This document shows, in pieces, positions 26,471 to 34,458 of a stretch of 64,000 nt of DNA (the stretch's first letter is position 1; every line of letters starts with the position of its first letter). The DNA comes from Bacteroidota bacterium. Its GTDB lineage: Bacteria > Bacteroidota > Bacteroidia > Flavobacteriales > Schleiferiaceae. Made by a program: the position numbers and the translations under genes. The stretch is taken from positions 92,380 to 156,379 of the forward strand of contig JANSYJ010000008.1 in the NCBI GenBank assembly GCA_024742495.1, in the 5' to 3' direction. The notes beneath the pieces are model-generated. The model was not told where the DNA came from. It did not search any database and worked only from the letters and a program-made list of their open reading frames with translations.

Positions 26471-28042
26471 GTGAATTGTATAGATTTATATAGTGGTATT
26501 GGAGGTTGGACTTTAGGCATGAAGCTCAATGGAATTGAACACATAAAATCTTTTGAATGGAATAAAGATTCTAACCTAACGCACAACCTAAATTTTGGGA
26601 CTAATACCAGAGAAATAGATATTAGGAAACTTGATTTCTATACATCCCTGCCGGAGGTCGGATCAATAGATTTTGTTGTTGGTAGTCCACCTTGTACACA
26701 ATTCTCCTACGCTAATAAAGGTGGTGGTGGAGATATACAAGATGGATTGATAGATATGTATCAATTTCTTTCTGTAGTAGAATACCTCAAGCCTAAGTAT
26801 TGGGCAATGGAAAACGTACCTCGCGTTAAGAACATTCTTCAAAAAGTCTTAAACGAAGATGCAAAATTTAAGCGCTTCAAAAAACTATTCAATTATATAG
26901 AAGTTGTGGATTCCAGTGAATATGGAGCCCCTCAAAAACGAAAGAGAATGATTGCAGGGAATTTCCCTTTTGAATTATTTGAAGCTTATAAAAGTAAAAC
27001 CGAAGCAAAAACCTTAGGAGATGTTCTTGAAGCTTTAAGCAACAAAGATGTGATCGATCCAATTTATGGATATTCCATTCCTAAATCCGAATTAACTGAT
27101 CACATTACTGAAGAAGTTTTAAATTTTGAAGAACTAAGAATAAACAAGGAATCAAAAACTTATCATCCTATATATAATGGCATGTCCTTTCCTGAAAGAC
27201 TTGACAAACCCTCCCGTACAATTACTTCTACTTGTACCAGAGTTTCAAGAGAAAGTTTAGTTATACAAAATGGAATTGGATTTAGAAGACTTACGGTTAG
27301 AGAAAGAGGAACATTAATGGGGTTTCCAGTTACGTATCAATTTTATGGAAAATCTTACAATTCAAAGTTAAAGATGATTGGAAATGCAATTCCTCCAATT
27401 TTAACTTATTACATATTTCAAAGTATGTTAGAAGTTCCTTCAGGAAAACTAACATTGATTCATGAAACAAACAAATATCATCATGAATCACCATCCTTTA
27501 AGACACCGCATACACCTCCCGATAAAGTAAAATTCAAGTACAAAGAAAGCAGATCATTCAGACTGGCAATTCCAGAATATAGATTTGGAAGCGGAGTACG
27601 ATTCGAGTTGTCAAATAAATTCAACAAAGAGAACTGTCTTTGGAGTATAAAATTCTTCTATGGCTCATCTACTAAGATAATGGAAGTCAAATTCAATAAT
27701 AAAAGATATGATAAAACTATACAACTTATAAAAAGTCAGAATATAGATATTACTCCCTTTATAGATAATATCATTTCCTACTCAAAGGAACTGAGTTCTT
27801 CAGAATTACAAAAAAGATGGACTCATAAATCAAAAGAACTTACCCACCCATATGAAGCAATAGACAATCTTTCCAAACTTGGTCTTAAAATTAAAAAGAG
27901 ACTTAATGGACTAAAAATTAATGATTCTGAGTTTTCATCAATTGTTGGAGAGAATTTGAACTCAAAATTATTCGATCACAAAGAGTTAATCCTATCAGGA
28001 ATAATACTAGGATACAACTTTAATAATAACATTAGACCATGA
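26471..28042 (+). CDS. DNA (cytosine-5) methyltransferase of a type II R-M system, with C-terminal extension
   Basis: 523 residues from a GTG start. Residues about 1-320 are a C5-methyltransferase: motif I DLYSGIGGWTLG, motif IV GSPPCTQFS with the catalytic Cys, motif VI MENVPR, motif VIII region QKRKRM, and motif X GNAIPPILTYY. The target-recognition region before motif IX is short. About 200 more residues follow motif X, which is unusual; they begin near PSGKLTLIHETNK, are Lys/Asn-rich, and match no domain I recognise. The gene is A+T-richer than its neighbours, suggesting horizontal transfer. It overlaps the endonuclease gene by 4 bp (ATGA). Confidence 0.93.
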   Translation: MNCIDLYSGIGGWTLGMKLNGIEHIKSFEWNKDSNLTHNLNFGTNTREIDIRKLDFYTSLPEVGSIDFVVGSPPCTQFSYANKGGGGDIQDGLIDMYQFLSVVEYLKPKYWAMENVPRVKNILQKVLNEDAKFKRFKKLFNYIEVVDSSEYGAPQKRKRMIAGNFPFELFEAYKSKTEAKTLGDVLEALSNKDVIDPIYGYSIPKSELTDHITEEVLNFEELRINKESKTYHPIYNGMSFPERLDKPSRTITSTCTRVSRESLVIQNGIGFRRLTVRERGTLMGFPVTYQFYGKSYNSKLKMIGNAIPPILTYYIFQSMLEVPSGKLTLIHETNKYHHESPSFKTPHTPPDKVKFKYKESRSFRLAIPEYRFGSGVRFELSNKFNKENCLWSIKFFYGSSTKIMEVKFNNKRYDKTIQLIKSQNIDITPFIDNIISYSKELSSSELQKRWTHKSKELTHPYEAIDNLSKLGLKIKKRLNGLKINDSEFSSIVGENLNSKLFDHKELILSGIILGYNFNNNIRP

Positions 28043-28650
28043 AAATTCAATTTACCTATTCTCATCTAAATGGGCTAGAGTGGCTATTACATCATCACCC
28101 TAAACTTTGGAAAGAAATCAAGAGTTCAATCGAAAGTGTGGATTCTGAAAAATGTAAAACAAAAACGAGTAAAGAAAAGACTATGAAAGGTAAAGTCTTG
28201 TACTCACCTATTGACATGAATTCTGAAATGAAAAAGGAATTTGAATCTCGTGGTTGGAGTGAGGAAAGATACACCTATTATGTAACAGACGACCATAAGT
28301 TAACAAGGCATATAGTCAATTTACCAAGCGAAAAGCAAAAGAAGTATATAGAAGAATCGGGGGCTACTCCAATTCAGTCTTATCACCAAACGGATTTTGT
28401 GAAAAATCGAGTTTCTGTTGAGGTTCAATTTGGAAAATATCCGTTTATCGAATTTGATTTATTTGTTAAACATCTTGGATTTTTTATTGGAGATAATATC
28501 GATTTGGGAATAGAAATTATTCCTACCAAAGCTTTACAAAGTCAAATGTCATCAGGTCCAGGATATTACGAAAGAACTTTATCACATATATTAAGACAAG
28601 GTAGAGGGAATCCGTCTGTACCATTGATAATTATTGGAGTGGAACCATAA
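28039..28650 (+). CDS. Type II restriction endonuclease, BglII-like
   Basis: 203 residues. The segment TDFVKNRVSVEVQFGKY has Asp, then Glu nine residues on, then Gln two further on. BglII's published active site is Asp84, Glu93, Gln95, the same spacing. The following YPFIEFDLF and a C-terminal YYERTLSHILRQGRGNPSVP also recall the BglII/BstYI family (targets AGATCT and RGATCY). The specificity here cannot be read from sequence, and a C5-methylase partner differs from the N4 enzyme paired with BglII. Coupled to the methyltransferase by a 4-bp overlap. Confidence is high for restriction enzyme, moderate for the BglII family. Confidence 0.75.
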   Translation: MKIQFTYSHLNGLEWLLHHHPKLWKEIKSSIESVDSEKCKTKTSKEKTMKGKVLYSPIDMNSEMKKEFESRGWSEERYTYYVTDDHKLTRHIVNLPSEKQKKYIEESGATPIQSYHQTDFVKNRVSVEVQFGKYPFIEFDLFVKHLGFFIGDNIDLGIEIIPTKALQSQMSSGPGYYERTLSHILRQGRGNPSVPLIIIGVEP

Positions 28651-28672
28651 AAGCGGTATACAAAATGCTTAT

Positions 28673-28688
28673 CCGCCCTTAGGGGCGG
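28673..28688. terminator. GC-rich hairpin closing the R-M island
   Basis: CCGCCC / GGGCGG arms lie between the convergent ends of the endonuclease gene and the small membrane-protein gene, abutting the latter's stop. Confidence 0.5.
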
Positions 28689-28889
28689 CTATGACATCCT
28701 ATACAGATCGTAATGAGTAATTAAAGATTCAATCTCTTTGGTTCTAGGGCTCACCCACACGATACCAATTAAAATAAAGGCAATGCCACTTACCATTGGC
28801 GGTCGCATGATATTTCCGCCTTCAGGCATACTTAAGTAAATCATATAGGCTCCCAGAATAAGGAGGATTATCGCTACAATTTTCTTCAT
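28689..28889 (-). CDS. Small two-TM membrane protein
   Basis: 66 residues: an N-terminal helix (KIVAIILLILGAYMIYLSM), a short Gly/Pro loop, a second helix (MVSGIAFILIGIVWV) and a charged tail (SPRTKEIESLITHYDLYRMS). This resembles many short uncharacterised Bacteroidota membrane proteins; no function is known. It lies directly after the R-M island, in convergent orientation, and its base composition looks like the core genome. Confidence 0.6.
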   Translation of the reverse strand: MKKIVAIILLILGAYMIYLSMPEGGNIMRPPMVSGIAFILIGIVWVSPRTKEIESLITHYDLYRMS

Positions 28890-29099
28890 GATTTGGATAT
28901 TTTTTGGTTGCTGAGCAGGAAAGTTAAGTATTATTTTTCGTCTTGTTTAATTGCCGGCATCAGCTATAGCTTAATAATGCTCCTCCTCCAAGGTCTAGCA
29001 AAGAATTACTGCCTTAATTGCGAAGAAGCAGACGCTGAGAACATTAAACATTCACTTTCTCCCTTGTAATACAGATTAAGCTTTCGATATTTGCGAACG

Positions 29100-29585
29100 A
29101 TGAGCGAAAAAAGCCCCCAACGCATTCCGGACTGGTTGCACTTACTTTTAAGTGTTGTTCTAAGCATCTTAGCCTTATTCCTAGTTTATGCGATTGTATT
29201 TGTAATTAGTGACTTGGTCTCTACTCACCTTTTCGCCATCGATCTCACCGCTTATTGGATGGGCATCATAAGTATTTCCCTAGCTTGTTTAATTACCTAC
29301 GCTTGGGTTAGACGACATAGAGCGCGAACCGAACCGGTAGTTTGGAAGCGAAATCTGCGCTGGAGCGCAAACCTTATCCTCTTGATCTTTCTGGCCTTTG
29401 CACTCTTTGTGGCCTATCGGGTTTACACTAAAAAATTCGAATTACCCAATTTAAATGACTTTGTGCCGGTAAGCGAAGTCTCCAGTGATAGTCTTCAAAG
29501 CGAAGATACTGCCATAGACAGTTTGGGTATGGAAGACATGGTGATGGACAGTGCTCATTCGAGCCTTGATAGCATTGCCAATTAA
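29100..29585 (+). CDS. Membrane protein of unknown function with acidic tail
   Basis: 161 residues from the ATG at 29100 (a TTG at 29091 could add three). Three membrane helices: LLLSVVLSILALFLVYAIVF, LTAYWMGIISISLACLITYA and LILLIFLAFALFVAYRVY. They are followed by an acidic Ser/Asp-rich tail of about 45 residues (VPVSEVSSDSLQSEDTAIDS). No family recognised. It precedes rlmN by 62 bp, but rlmN appears to have its own promoter. Confidence 0.7.
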   Translation: MSEKSPQRIPDWLHLLLSVVLSILALFLVYAIVFVISDLVSTHLFAIDLTAYWMGIISISLACLITYAWVRRHRARTEPVVWKRNLRWSANLILLIFLAFALFVAYRVYTKKFELPNLNDFVPVSEVSSDSLQSEDTAIDSLGMEDMVMDSAHSSLDSIAN

Positions 29586-29635
29586 AGTCATTGCTAAGGA
29601 TTTGAATTCCGGTTGAATGGCTTCCTTTGATGTCC

Positions 29636-29643
29636 TACCTTTG
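29636..29643 (+). promoter_or_regulatory. -7 box of the rlmN promoter
   Basis: TACCTTTG, a perfect consensus match, with a TTG 20 bases upstream (29613-29615). The GTG at 29648 follows after only four bases, implying a leaderless transcript and ruling out the TTG/ATG at 29627/29630 as starts for this transcript. Confidence 0.65.
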
Positions 29644-29647
29644 CCCG

Positions 29648-30709
29648 GTGAGTACAGCCCGTGATATCCGCGCATTAAGTCGCGACCAAATTCAAGAATA
29701 CTTTCAATCGATTGGAGAACCTAAGTTCCGTGCTATTCAAGTTTATGAATGGCTCTGGCAAAAAGGCGCAATTGATTTCAATCAAATGACCAATCTCTCT
29801 TTAAGCCTTCGCGAGAAGCTAAAGGAAGATTTTGTTATCAATCACATCCGCGTTGATGAAATGCAAAGAAGTGAGGACGGCACCATTAAAAACGCGGTTC
29901 AACTTTATGATGGCTTGGTGGTAGAGTCGGTGCTTATTCCAACGGACAATCGCATAACCGCCTGCATAAGCTCTCAAGTTGGTTGCAGCTTAGACTGTAA
30001 TTTCTGTGCTACTGCTCGTTTAAAACGGATGCGGAATTTAAATCCTGATGAGATTTATGATCAAGTGGTAGCCATTCAAAATGAAGCCGAATCTTTTTTC
30101 GGGCGACCCTTAACCAATATTGTATTTATGGGCATGGGCGAGCCATTGATGAATTACAACAATGTGATTGCCGCCATTGAAAAAATCACCTCTCCTGAAG
30201 GTTTGGGCATGTCACCACGACGCATTACCGTTTCTACTGTGGGTCTCTCCAAGATGATTCGGAAATTGGCCGATGAAGACCCAAAGTTTAAGCTGGCCCT
30301 TAGCTTACACTCTGCCCGCGATGAGGTCCGCAATAAAATAATGTCCATCAATCTGAAGAATCCGGTGGCCGACTTAATTGACGCTTGTCAGTATTGGTAT
30401 GAAAAAACCAAGAGTAAGGTAACCTTGGAATATGTGGTTTGGCGCGATATTAATGATAGTGAGGAAGATATAAAGGCCTTGCTAAAGTTTTGCAAGCAGG
30501 TGCCAACCAAGGTAAATCTTATCGAATACAATCCCATTGATGACGGTATTTTCCAACAAGCCGACTTTGCGGCGGTGGAGGCCTATCAATTGGCATTGCA
30601 AAAGATTGGCACTGTGGCAACCATTCGCCGCAGCAGGGGAAAGGACATAGATGCCGCTTGCGGTCAATTGGCTAATAAAAATGAACTATTAAAGGATATG
30701 AATTCTTAA
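29648..30709 (+). CDS. rlmN: 23S rRNA (A2503-C2)/tRNA (A37-C2) methyltransferase RlmN
   Basis: Radical-SAM enzyme that methylates C2 of A2503 in 23S rRNA and A37 of some tRNAs, tuning the peptidyl-transferase tunnel and decoding. The cluster motif CSLDCNFC and the preceding SSQVGC are present, as are GMGEPLMNYNN, SLHSARDEVRNKIM, YVVWRDINDS and the C-terminal RRSRGKDIDAACGQL with the resolving Cys. Full length (353-360 residues). The start is uncertain: GTG 29648 fits the promoter, ATG 29630 gives six more residues. Family N-termini begin just before DIRALS, so both are possible. Confidence 0.95.
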   Translation: MSTARDIRALSRDQIQEYFQSIGEPKFRAIQVYEWLWQKGAIDFNQMTNLSLSLREKLKEDFVINHIRVDEMQRSEDGTIKNAVQLYDGLVVESVLIPTDNRITACISSQVGCSLDCNFCATARLKRMRNLNPDEIYDQVVAIQNEAESFFGRPLTNIVFMGMGEPLMNYNNVIAAIEKITSPEGLGMSPRRITVSTVGLSKMIRKLADEDPKFKLALSLHSARDEVRNKIMSINLKNPVADLIDACQYWYEKTKSKVTLEYVVWRDINDSEEDIKALLKFCKQVPTKVNLIEYNPIDDGIFQQADFAAVEAYQLALQKIGTVATIRRSRGKDIDAACGQLANKNELLKDMNS

Positions 30710-30738
30710 ATCCCTAATAGCGATTGCCTTTCAAAATG

Positions 30739-30746
30739 TACCTTTG
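30739..30746 (+). promoter_or_regulatory. -7 box of the polyprenyl synthase promoter
   Basis: TACCTTTG, eight bases before the ATG at 30755; predicted start of transcription is almost at the start codon. Confidence 0.65.
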
Positions 30747-30754
30747 AAACCCGA

Positions 30755-31729
30755 ATGTCGAGCCTTAAACAGATACAAGCGCCCATAGCCGTAGAGATGA
30801 AAGCTTTCGAGCCTAAGTTTCGCGACTATATGGCTTCCAAAGTGGCCCTTCTCGATCGGATTACGTATTACATCGTTAAACGAAAGGGCAAGCAATTAAG
30901 GCCGATGCTGGTTTTCCTTAGCGCTAAGCTTCACGGAACCATTGATGACTCCTCCTACCGCGGGGCGGCCTTAGTTGAGCTGATGCATACTGCCACCTTG
31001 GTGCATGATGATGTGGTGGATGATTCAAATATGCGTCGAGGCTTTTTCTCCCTCAATGCTCTATGGAAAAATAAGATTGCCGTTTTGGTAGGCGATTACT
31101 TGCTTTCACGAGTCTTATTGTTGTCTGTTCAAAATAAGGAGCATAAACTCTTGGAACTCATTAGCACCGCGGTGCAAGAGATGAGTGAAGGGGAACTTTT
31201 GCAAATTGAAAAAGCACGGCGTTTGGATATCGATGAGGAAATCTATTTCGATATTATCACCAAAAAAACGGCCTCGCTTATTGCTTCCTGCTGTGCCGTG
31301 GGCGCCGCATCCGTAAAACCGGAAGCCGAAAAAATTGAGCAGATGCGCCAGTTTGGCGAATATCTAGGCATTGCCTTTCAGATTAAAGATGATCTTTTCG
31401 ATTTTCAGCAAAGCGCTAAAACGGGTAAGCCTACTGGTATAGATATTCAAGAGCAAAAAATGACCTTGCCCTTGATTTATGCTTTACGCAATGCTAATCG
31501 CAGCGACCGAAAATTTATGATTCGGGTAGTGAAACGCTACAATCATGATCGAGATAAGGTGGAGCAGGTGATGAAGATGGTGCGTGAATCTGGCGGCATT
31601 GAATACGCCAGCGGCAAGATGGAAGAATATTATCAAAAGGCCCTGCGGATTTTAGAGACTTATCCAGAATCCGAAGCCAAAAGCTCCTTGGTAGAATTAG
31701 CGGAATACGTTATCCAAAGAAATAAGTAG
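30755..31729 (+). CDS. Trans-isoprenyl diphosphate synthase (octaprenyl/heptaprenyl type)
   Basis: 324 residues. It condenses isopentenyl diphosphate onto an allylic diphosphate to make the long side chain of menaquinone. First Asp-rich motif LVHDDVVDDSNMRRG with the allylic-binding Arg, second Asp-rich motif QIKDDLFDF, and GKQLRPMLVFLSAKL near the start are all present. Residues before the first motif (MHTATLVHDD, no bulky aromatic pair) suggest a long-chain rather than C15/C20 product. Chain length cannot be fixed from sequence alone. Confidence 0.93.
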   Translation: MSSLKQIQAPIAVEMKAFEPKFRDYMASKVALLDRITYYIVKRKGKQLRPMLVFLSAKLHGTIDDSSYRGAALVELMHTATLVHDDVVDDSNMRRGFFSLNALWKNKIAVLVGDYLLSRVLLLSVQNKEHKLLELISTAVQEMSEGELLQIEKARRLDIDEEIYFDIITKKTASLIASCCAVGAASVKPEAEKIEQMRQFGEYLGIAFQIKDDLFDFQQSAKTGKPTGIDIQEQKMTLPLIYALRNANRSDRKFMIRVVKRYNHDRDKVEQVMKMVRESGGIEYASGKMEEYYQKALRILETYPESEAKSSLVELAEYVIQRNK

Positions 31730-31837
31730 CAGTCTTTAGCATGTGGTCGATCGTTTTCACCTGATCGACAAATAAATACAGTATAGCAAATTACACTTTT
31801 TGTATAAAGTACCCTTTCTGCTCTTAGGGGAAAACAC

Positions 31838-31845
31838 TAATTTCG
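31838..31845 (+). promoter_or_regulatory. -7 box of the first mscS gene
   Basis: TAATTTCG, 47 bases before the ATG at 31893. It supports that ATG rather than the upstream in-frame TTG at 31800. Confidence 0.5.
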
Positions 31846-31892
31846 CTGCCCGCATTCTAAAGCGGGATTTAAACCCTAAAGACCAAACAAAG

Positions 31893-32717
31893 ATGGAAAA
31901 GATGGAAGACTTTTTGGCCCAAAGTTGGGACCTCATTTTAAGCTATGGCGGCAAAGTAGTGCTCGCTATAATTGTCCTAATTATCGGCCTAAGCATCATT
32001 AAGCGCCTTACTAAGGTGTTTCGTAAAATGCTTACTAAGCGTGATGTTGATGAAAGCTTAGTTCCTTTCTTAAGCTCCTTGATAAACGCCCTAATGAAAG
32101 CGATGTTGGTGATTTCAATCGCCAGCATGGTGGGTATTGAAATGACCTCATTCGTAGCCATCTTAGGTGCGGCTGGTTTGGCAGTAGGCCTGGCCTTACA
32201 AGGTTCATTAAGTAATTTTGCCGGTGGTGTTTTAATATTAATTCTTAAGCCTTTCAAGGTTGGAGATTTTATTGATGGGGCCGGAGTATCCGGTACGGTA
32301 CGTGAAATTCAAATTTTCTATACCTACCTCACCACCCCAACTGGTCAAGAAATAATGGTTCCAAACGGAAGCCTATCCAATAACTCAATCACCAATTTCA
32401 GTTTTAATGAAAACCGTCGTTTAGACATGACCTTTGGCATTGGATATGGTGATGATATTGATAAAGCTAAAAGTCTATTGCACGAGATTGCAGCGGCTGA
32501 AAAACGCTTTTTGGACGAGCAAGGCATCACCATTTTTGTTGAAGCACTTGCGGATAGCAGTGTGAATATTCGCTTACGCGGATGGACTAAAAATGGCGAT
32601 TATTGGGACGTAATGGGCGGACTAAATGAAATCGTTAAAAAGGAATTCGACAAAGCCGAAATCGGCATCCCTTATCCACAAATGGATTTACACCTCGTAG
32701 AGGATACCACCAAATAA
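31893..32717 (+). CDS. Small-conductance mechanosensitive channel (MscS family), copy 1
   Basis: 274 residues from ATG 31893 (MEKMEDFLAQ); the frame is open from a TTG at 31800, but the -7 box argues against it. Three TMs, the last being the Gly/Ala-rich pore helix AILGAAGLAVGLALQGSLSN, then the beta domain (KPFKVGDFIDGAGVSGTVRE) and the alpha/beta C-terminal cage. It opens under membrane tension to release solutes during hypo-osmotic shock. Length is close to E. coli MscS (286). A close paralogue follows, with the identical segment ASMVGIEMTSFVAILGAAGL. Confidence 0.93.
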   Translation: MEKMEDFLAQSWDLILSYGGKVVLAIIVLIIGLSIIKRLTKVFRKMLTKRDVDESLVPFLSSLINALMKAMLVISIASMVGIEMTSFVAILGAAGLAVGLALQGSLSNFAGGVLILILKPFKVGDFIDGAGVSGTVREIQIFYTYLTTPTGQEIMVPNGSLSNNSITNFSFNENRRLDMTFGIGYGDDIDKAKSLLHEIAAAEKRFLDEQGITIFVEALADSSVNIRLRGWTKNGDYWDVMGGLNEIVKKEFDKAEIGIPYPQMDLHLVEDTTK

Positions 32718-32787
32718 ACTGCTCTAAACCAGAGGGCTCTATTAAAGCGCTCAGTTAATTTAGATCAATCTATAGCATAGAATCACC

Positions 32788-32820
32788 AAAGCCTCGAGTT
32801 TATACTTGAGGCTTTTTTTA
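32788..32820 (+). terminator. Rho-independent terminator between the two mscS genes
   Basis: Arms AAAGCCTCGAGT / ACTTGAGGCTTT (near-perfect, G-T in the middle) followed by seven T, so the paralogues are separately transcribed. Confidence 0.85.
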
Positions 32821-32942
32821 TGCTTGGCGCGCCGCGGCGAAAATCGTGCGTGGCCTGAAAAAGGGATTTATTTTTTTTAAATAACTAGCATCTAAGCTTC
32901 AAATTCCTAATTTTCTTGGCTCAACAACAAGCAAACAATATC

Positions 32943-33767
32943 ATGGAAAAAATCAACTCCTATTTAGATCAAGGCATCGCCTTAGCCATACAGTATGGTG
33001 GACAAATCGTATTGGCCATAATTGTATTAATTATTGGTATTGCTCTTATTAAACGAGTAAATCGCGGCCTTCGAAAAAATATGGAAAAGCGCAAACTGGA
33101 TCCATCCTTACGTCCATTTGCCTTAAGTATGATTGATGCCATTTTGAAAGTTCTCTTGGTTATTTCCATTGCCAGTATGGTTGGGATTGAGATGACATCT
33201 TTCGTTGCCATCCTAGGTGCAGCAGGCTTAGCGATTGGATTGGCCTTGCAAGGTTCGCTCTCTAATTTCGCAGGGGGCGTACTTATATTAATTTTAAAGC
33301 CCTTTAAGGTGGGTGACCTCATAGAATTCGACGGAAAGCTGGGCTTTGTGCGGGAGATTCAAATTTTTGTGACCAAAATTGAAACCTTCGAACATGTGGT
33401 GCATATCATTCCAAATGCCGGACTATCATCGGGATCGATAAGCAATTTCTCCGATAAACCAAGTAAACGCCAAGATTGGGTTTTTGGCATCGGCTATGGC
33501 GCCAATATCGATAAGGCCAAGGAAATACTCATGGAGCTTGCTGGAGCAGAAAGCAAAATTCTACAGGATCCCGCTCCTCAAATCTTTGTTTCCGAATTAG
33601 CTGACTCTTCGGTTAACATCACCCTAAGAGTTTGGGTGCCTAATGAAGAAGCCCCAGCCGGAAGCACTATCCTCGCGGAAAAAGTTAAAAAAGCCTTCGA
33701 CCAAAATGGCATCGGCATTCCTTTCCCACAATTGGACCTGCATTTGGTAGAGGATAAAACGAAGTAG
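32943..33767 (+). CDS. Small-conductance mechanosensitive channel (MscS family), copy 2
   Basis: 274 residues from ATG 32943 (MEKINSYLDQ); a TTG at 32916 would add nine residues. TM3/pore helix AILGAAGLAIGLALQGSLSN, beta domain KPFKVGDLIEFDGKLGFVRE, and C-terminal FPQLDLHLVEDKTK closely match copy 1, so this is a tandem duplication. Divergence is greatest in the cage domain (residues about 140-250), where conductance and gating are tuned. The gene is followed by repeat array B. Confidence 0.93.
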   Translation: MEKINSYLDQGIALAIQYGGQIVLAIIVLIIGIALIKRVNRGLRKNMEKRKLDPSLRPFALSMIDAILKVLLVISIASMVGIEMTSFVAILGAAGLAIGLALQGSLSNFAGGVLILILKPFKVGDLIEFDGKLGFVREIQIFVTKIETFEHVVHIIPNAGLSSGSISNFSDKPSKRQDWVFGIGYGANIDKAKEILMELAGAESKILQDPAPQIFVSELADSSVNITLRVWVPNEEAPAGSTILAEKVKKAFDQNGIGIPFPQLDLHLVEDKTK

Positions 33768-33779
33768 GTTTAGTAGAAA

Positions 33780-34437
33780 TCAGAGCTCAGAACCTAGAGC
33801 TTAGAGCTTAGTCTTGTTAGCGGTGGACTTAATGTTCTTTGGGAGATTTGAGACGCGAGACGTGAGACATTAGACTGGATTTTTGTTAATTCCTAAGATC
33901 GTAGTTCTATCCTAAATCAAGTCTCTCAGCGAGCAAAGCGAGCGATCTAAGTTCTAACAGCGACCGAAGGAAGCGATCTAGGTTCTTTGAAAGACGTGAG
34001 ATTTGAGACGTTAGACATGAGACTGGATTTCGTTACTTCCAAAAGCTGGTACTTCACCACAATATTAGTCTCTCAGCGAGCAAGGCGAGCGGTCTCATAT
34101 CTCAAAGTGAGCAACGCGAACGGTCTCAGGTCTTTGAAAGACGTTAGACTTGATTTCGTTAATTCCAAAAGCTGGTACTCTAACGCAATATTAGTCTCTC
34201 AGCGAGCAAAGCGAGCGATCTAAGTTCTAACAGCGACTGAAGGAAGCGATCTAGGTTCTTTAAAAGACGTGAGATTTGAGACCTTAGACTTGATTTCGTT
34301 AATTCCAAAAGCTGGTACTCTAACGCAATATTAGTCTCTCAGCGAGCAAAGCGAGCGGTCTCATATCTCAAAGTGAGCAAAGCGAACGGTCTCAGGTCTA
34401 AAAGCAAGCAAAGCGAGCGATCTTCGATCGAAATATA
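33780..34437 (+). repeat. Repeat array B (follows mscS copy 2, same orientation)
   Basis: The whole 690-bp gap between mscS and dnaG is repeat. A lead with CAGAACCTAGAGCTTAGAGC is followed by four cores GTCTCTCAGCGAGCAAAG at 33921, 34078, 34194 and 34334. Spacers include CTAACAGCGACCGAAGG, CGTTAATTCCAAAAGCTGG and GTGAGATTTGAGAC. Core spacing varies (157, 116, 140). The closing module carries ATCTCAAAGTGAGCAAAG and GCAAGCAAAGCGAGCGATCT, as in array A read on its minus strand. Short open frames inside it are repeat-encoded and not called. Confidence 0.92.
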
Positions 34438-34458
34438 TGCCCTATTTTTACCCGTCTA

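Noticed and set aside
33987..34223. Plus-strand frame of 78 codons in repeat array B
   Set aside because: It repeats the same repeat-encoded peptide (DFV-SKSWY) twice; the unit simply lacks stops in this frame.
33780..34437. CRISPR array
   Set aside because: Repeats are long, degenerate and composite, spacers are themselves repeated, and no cas gene is near.
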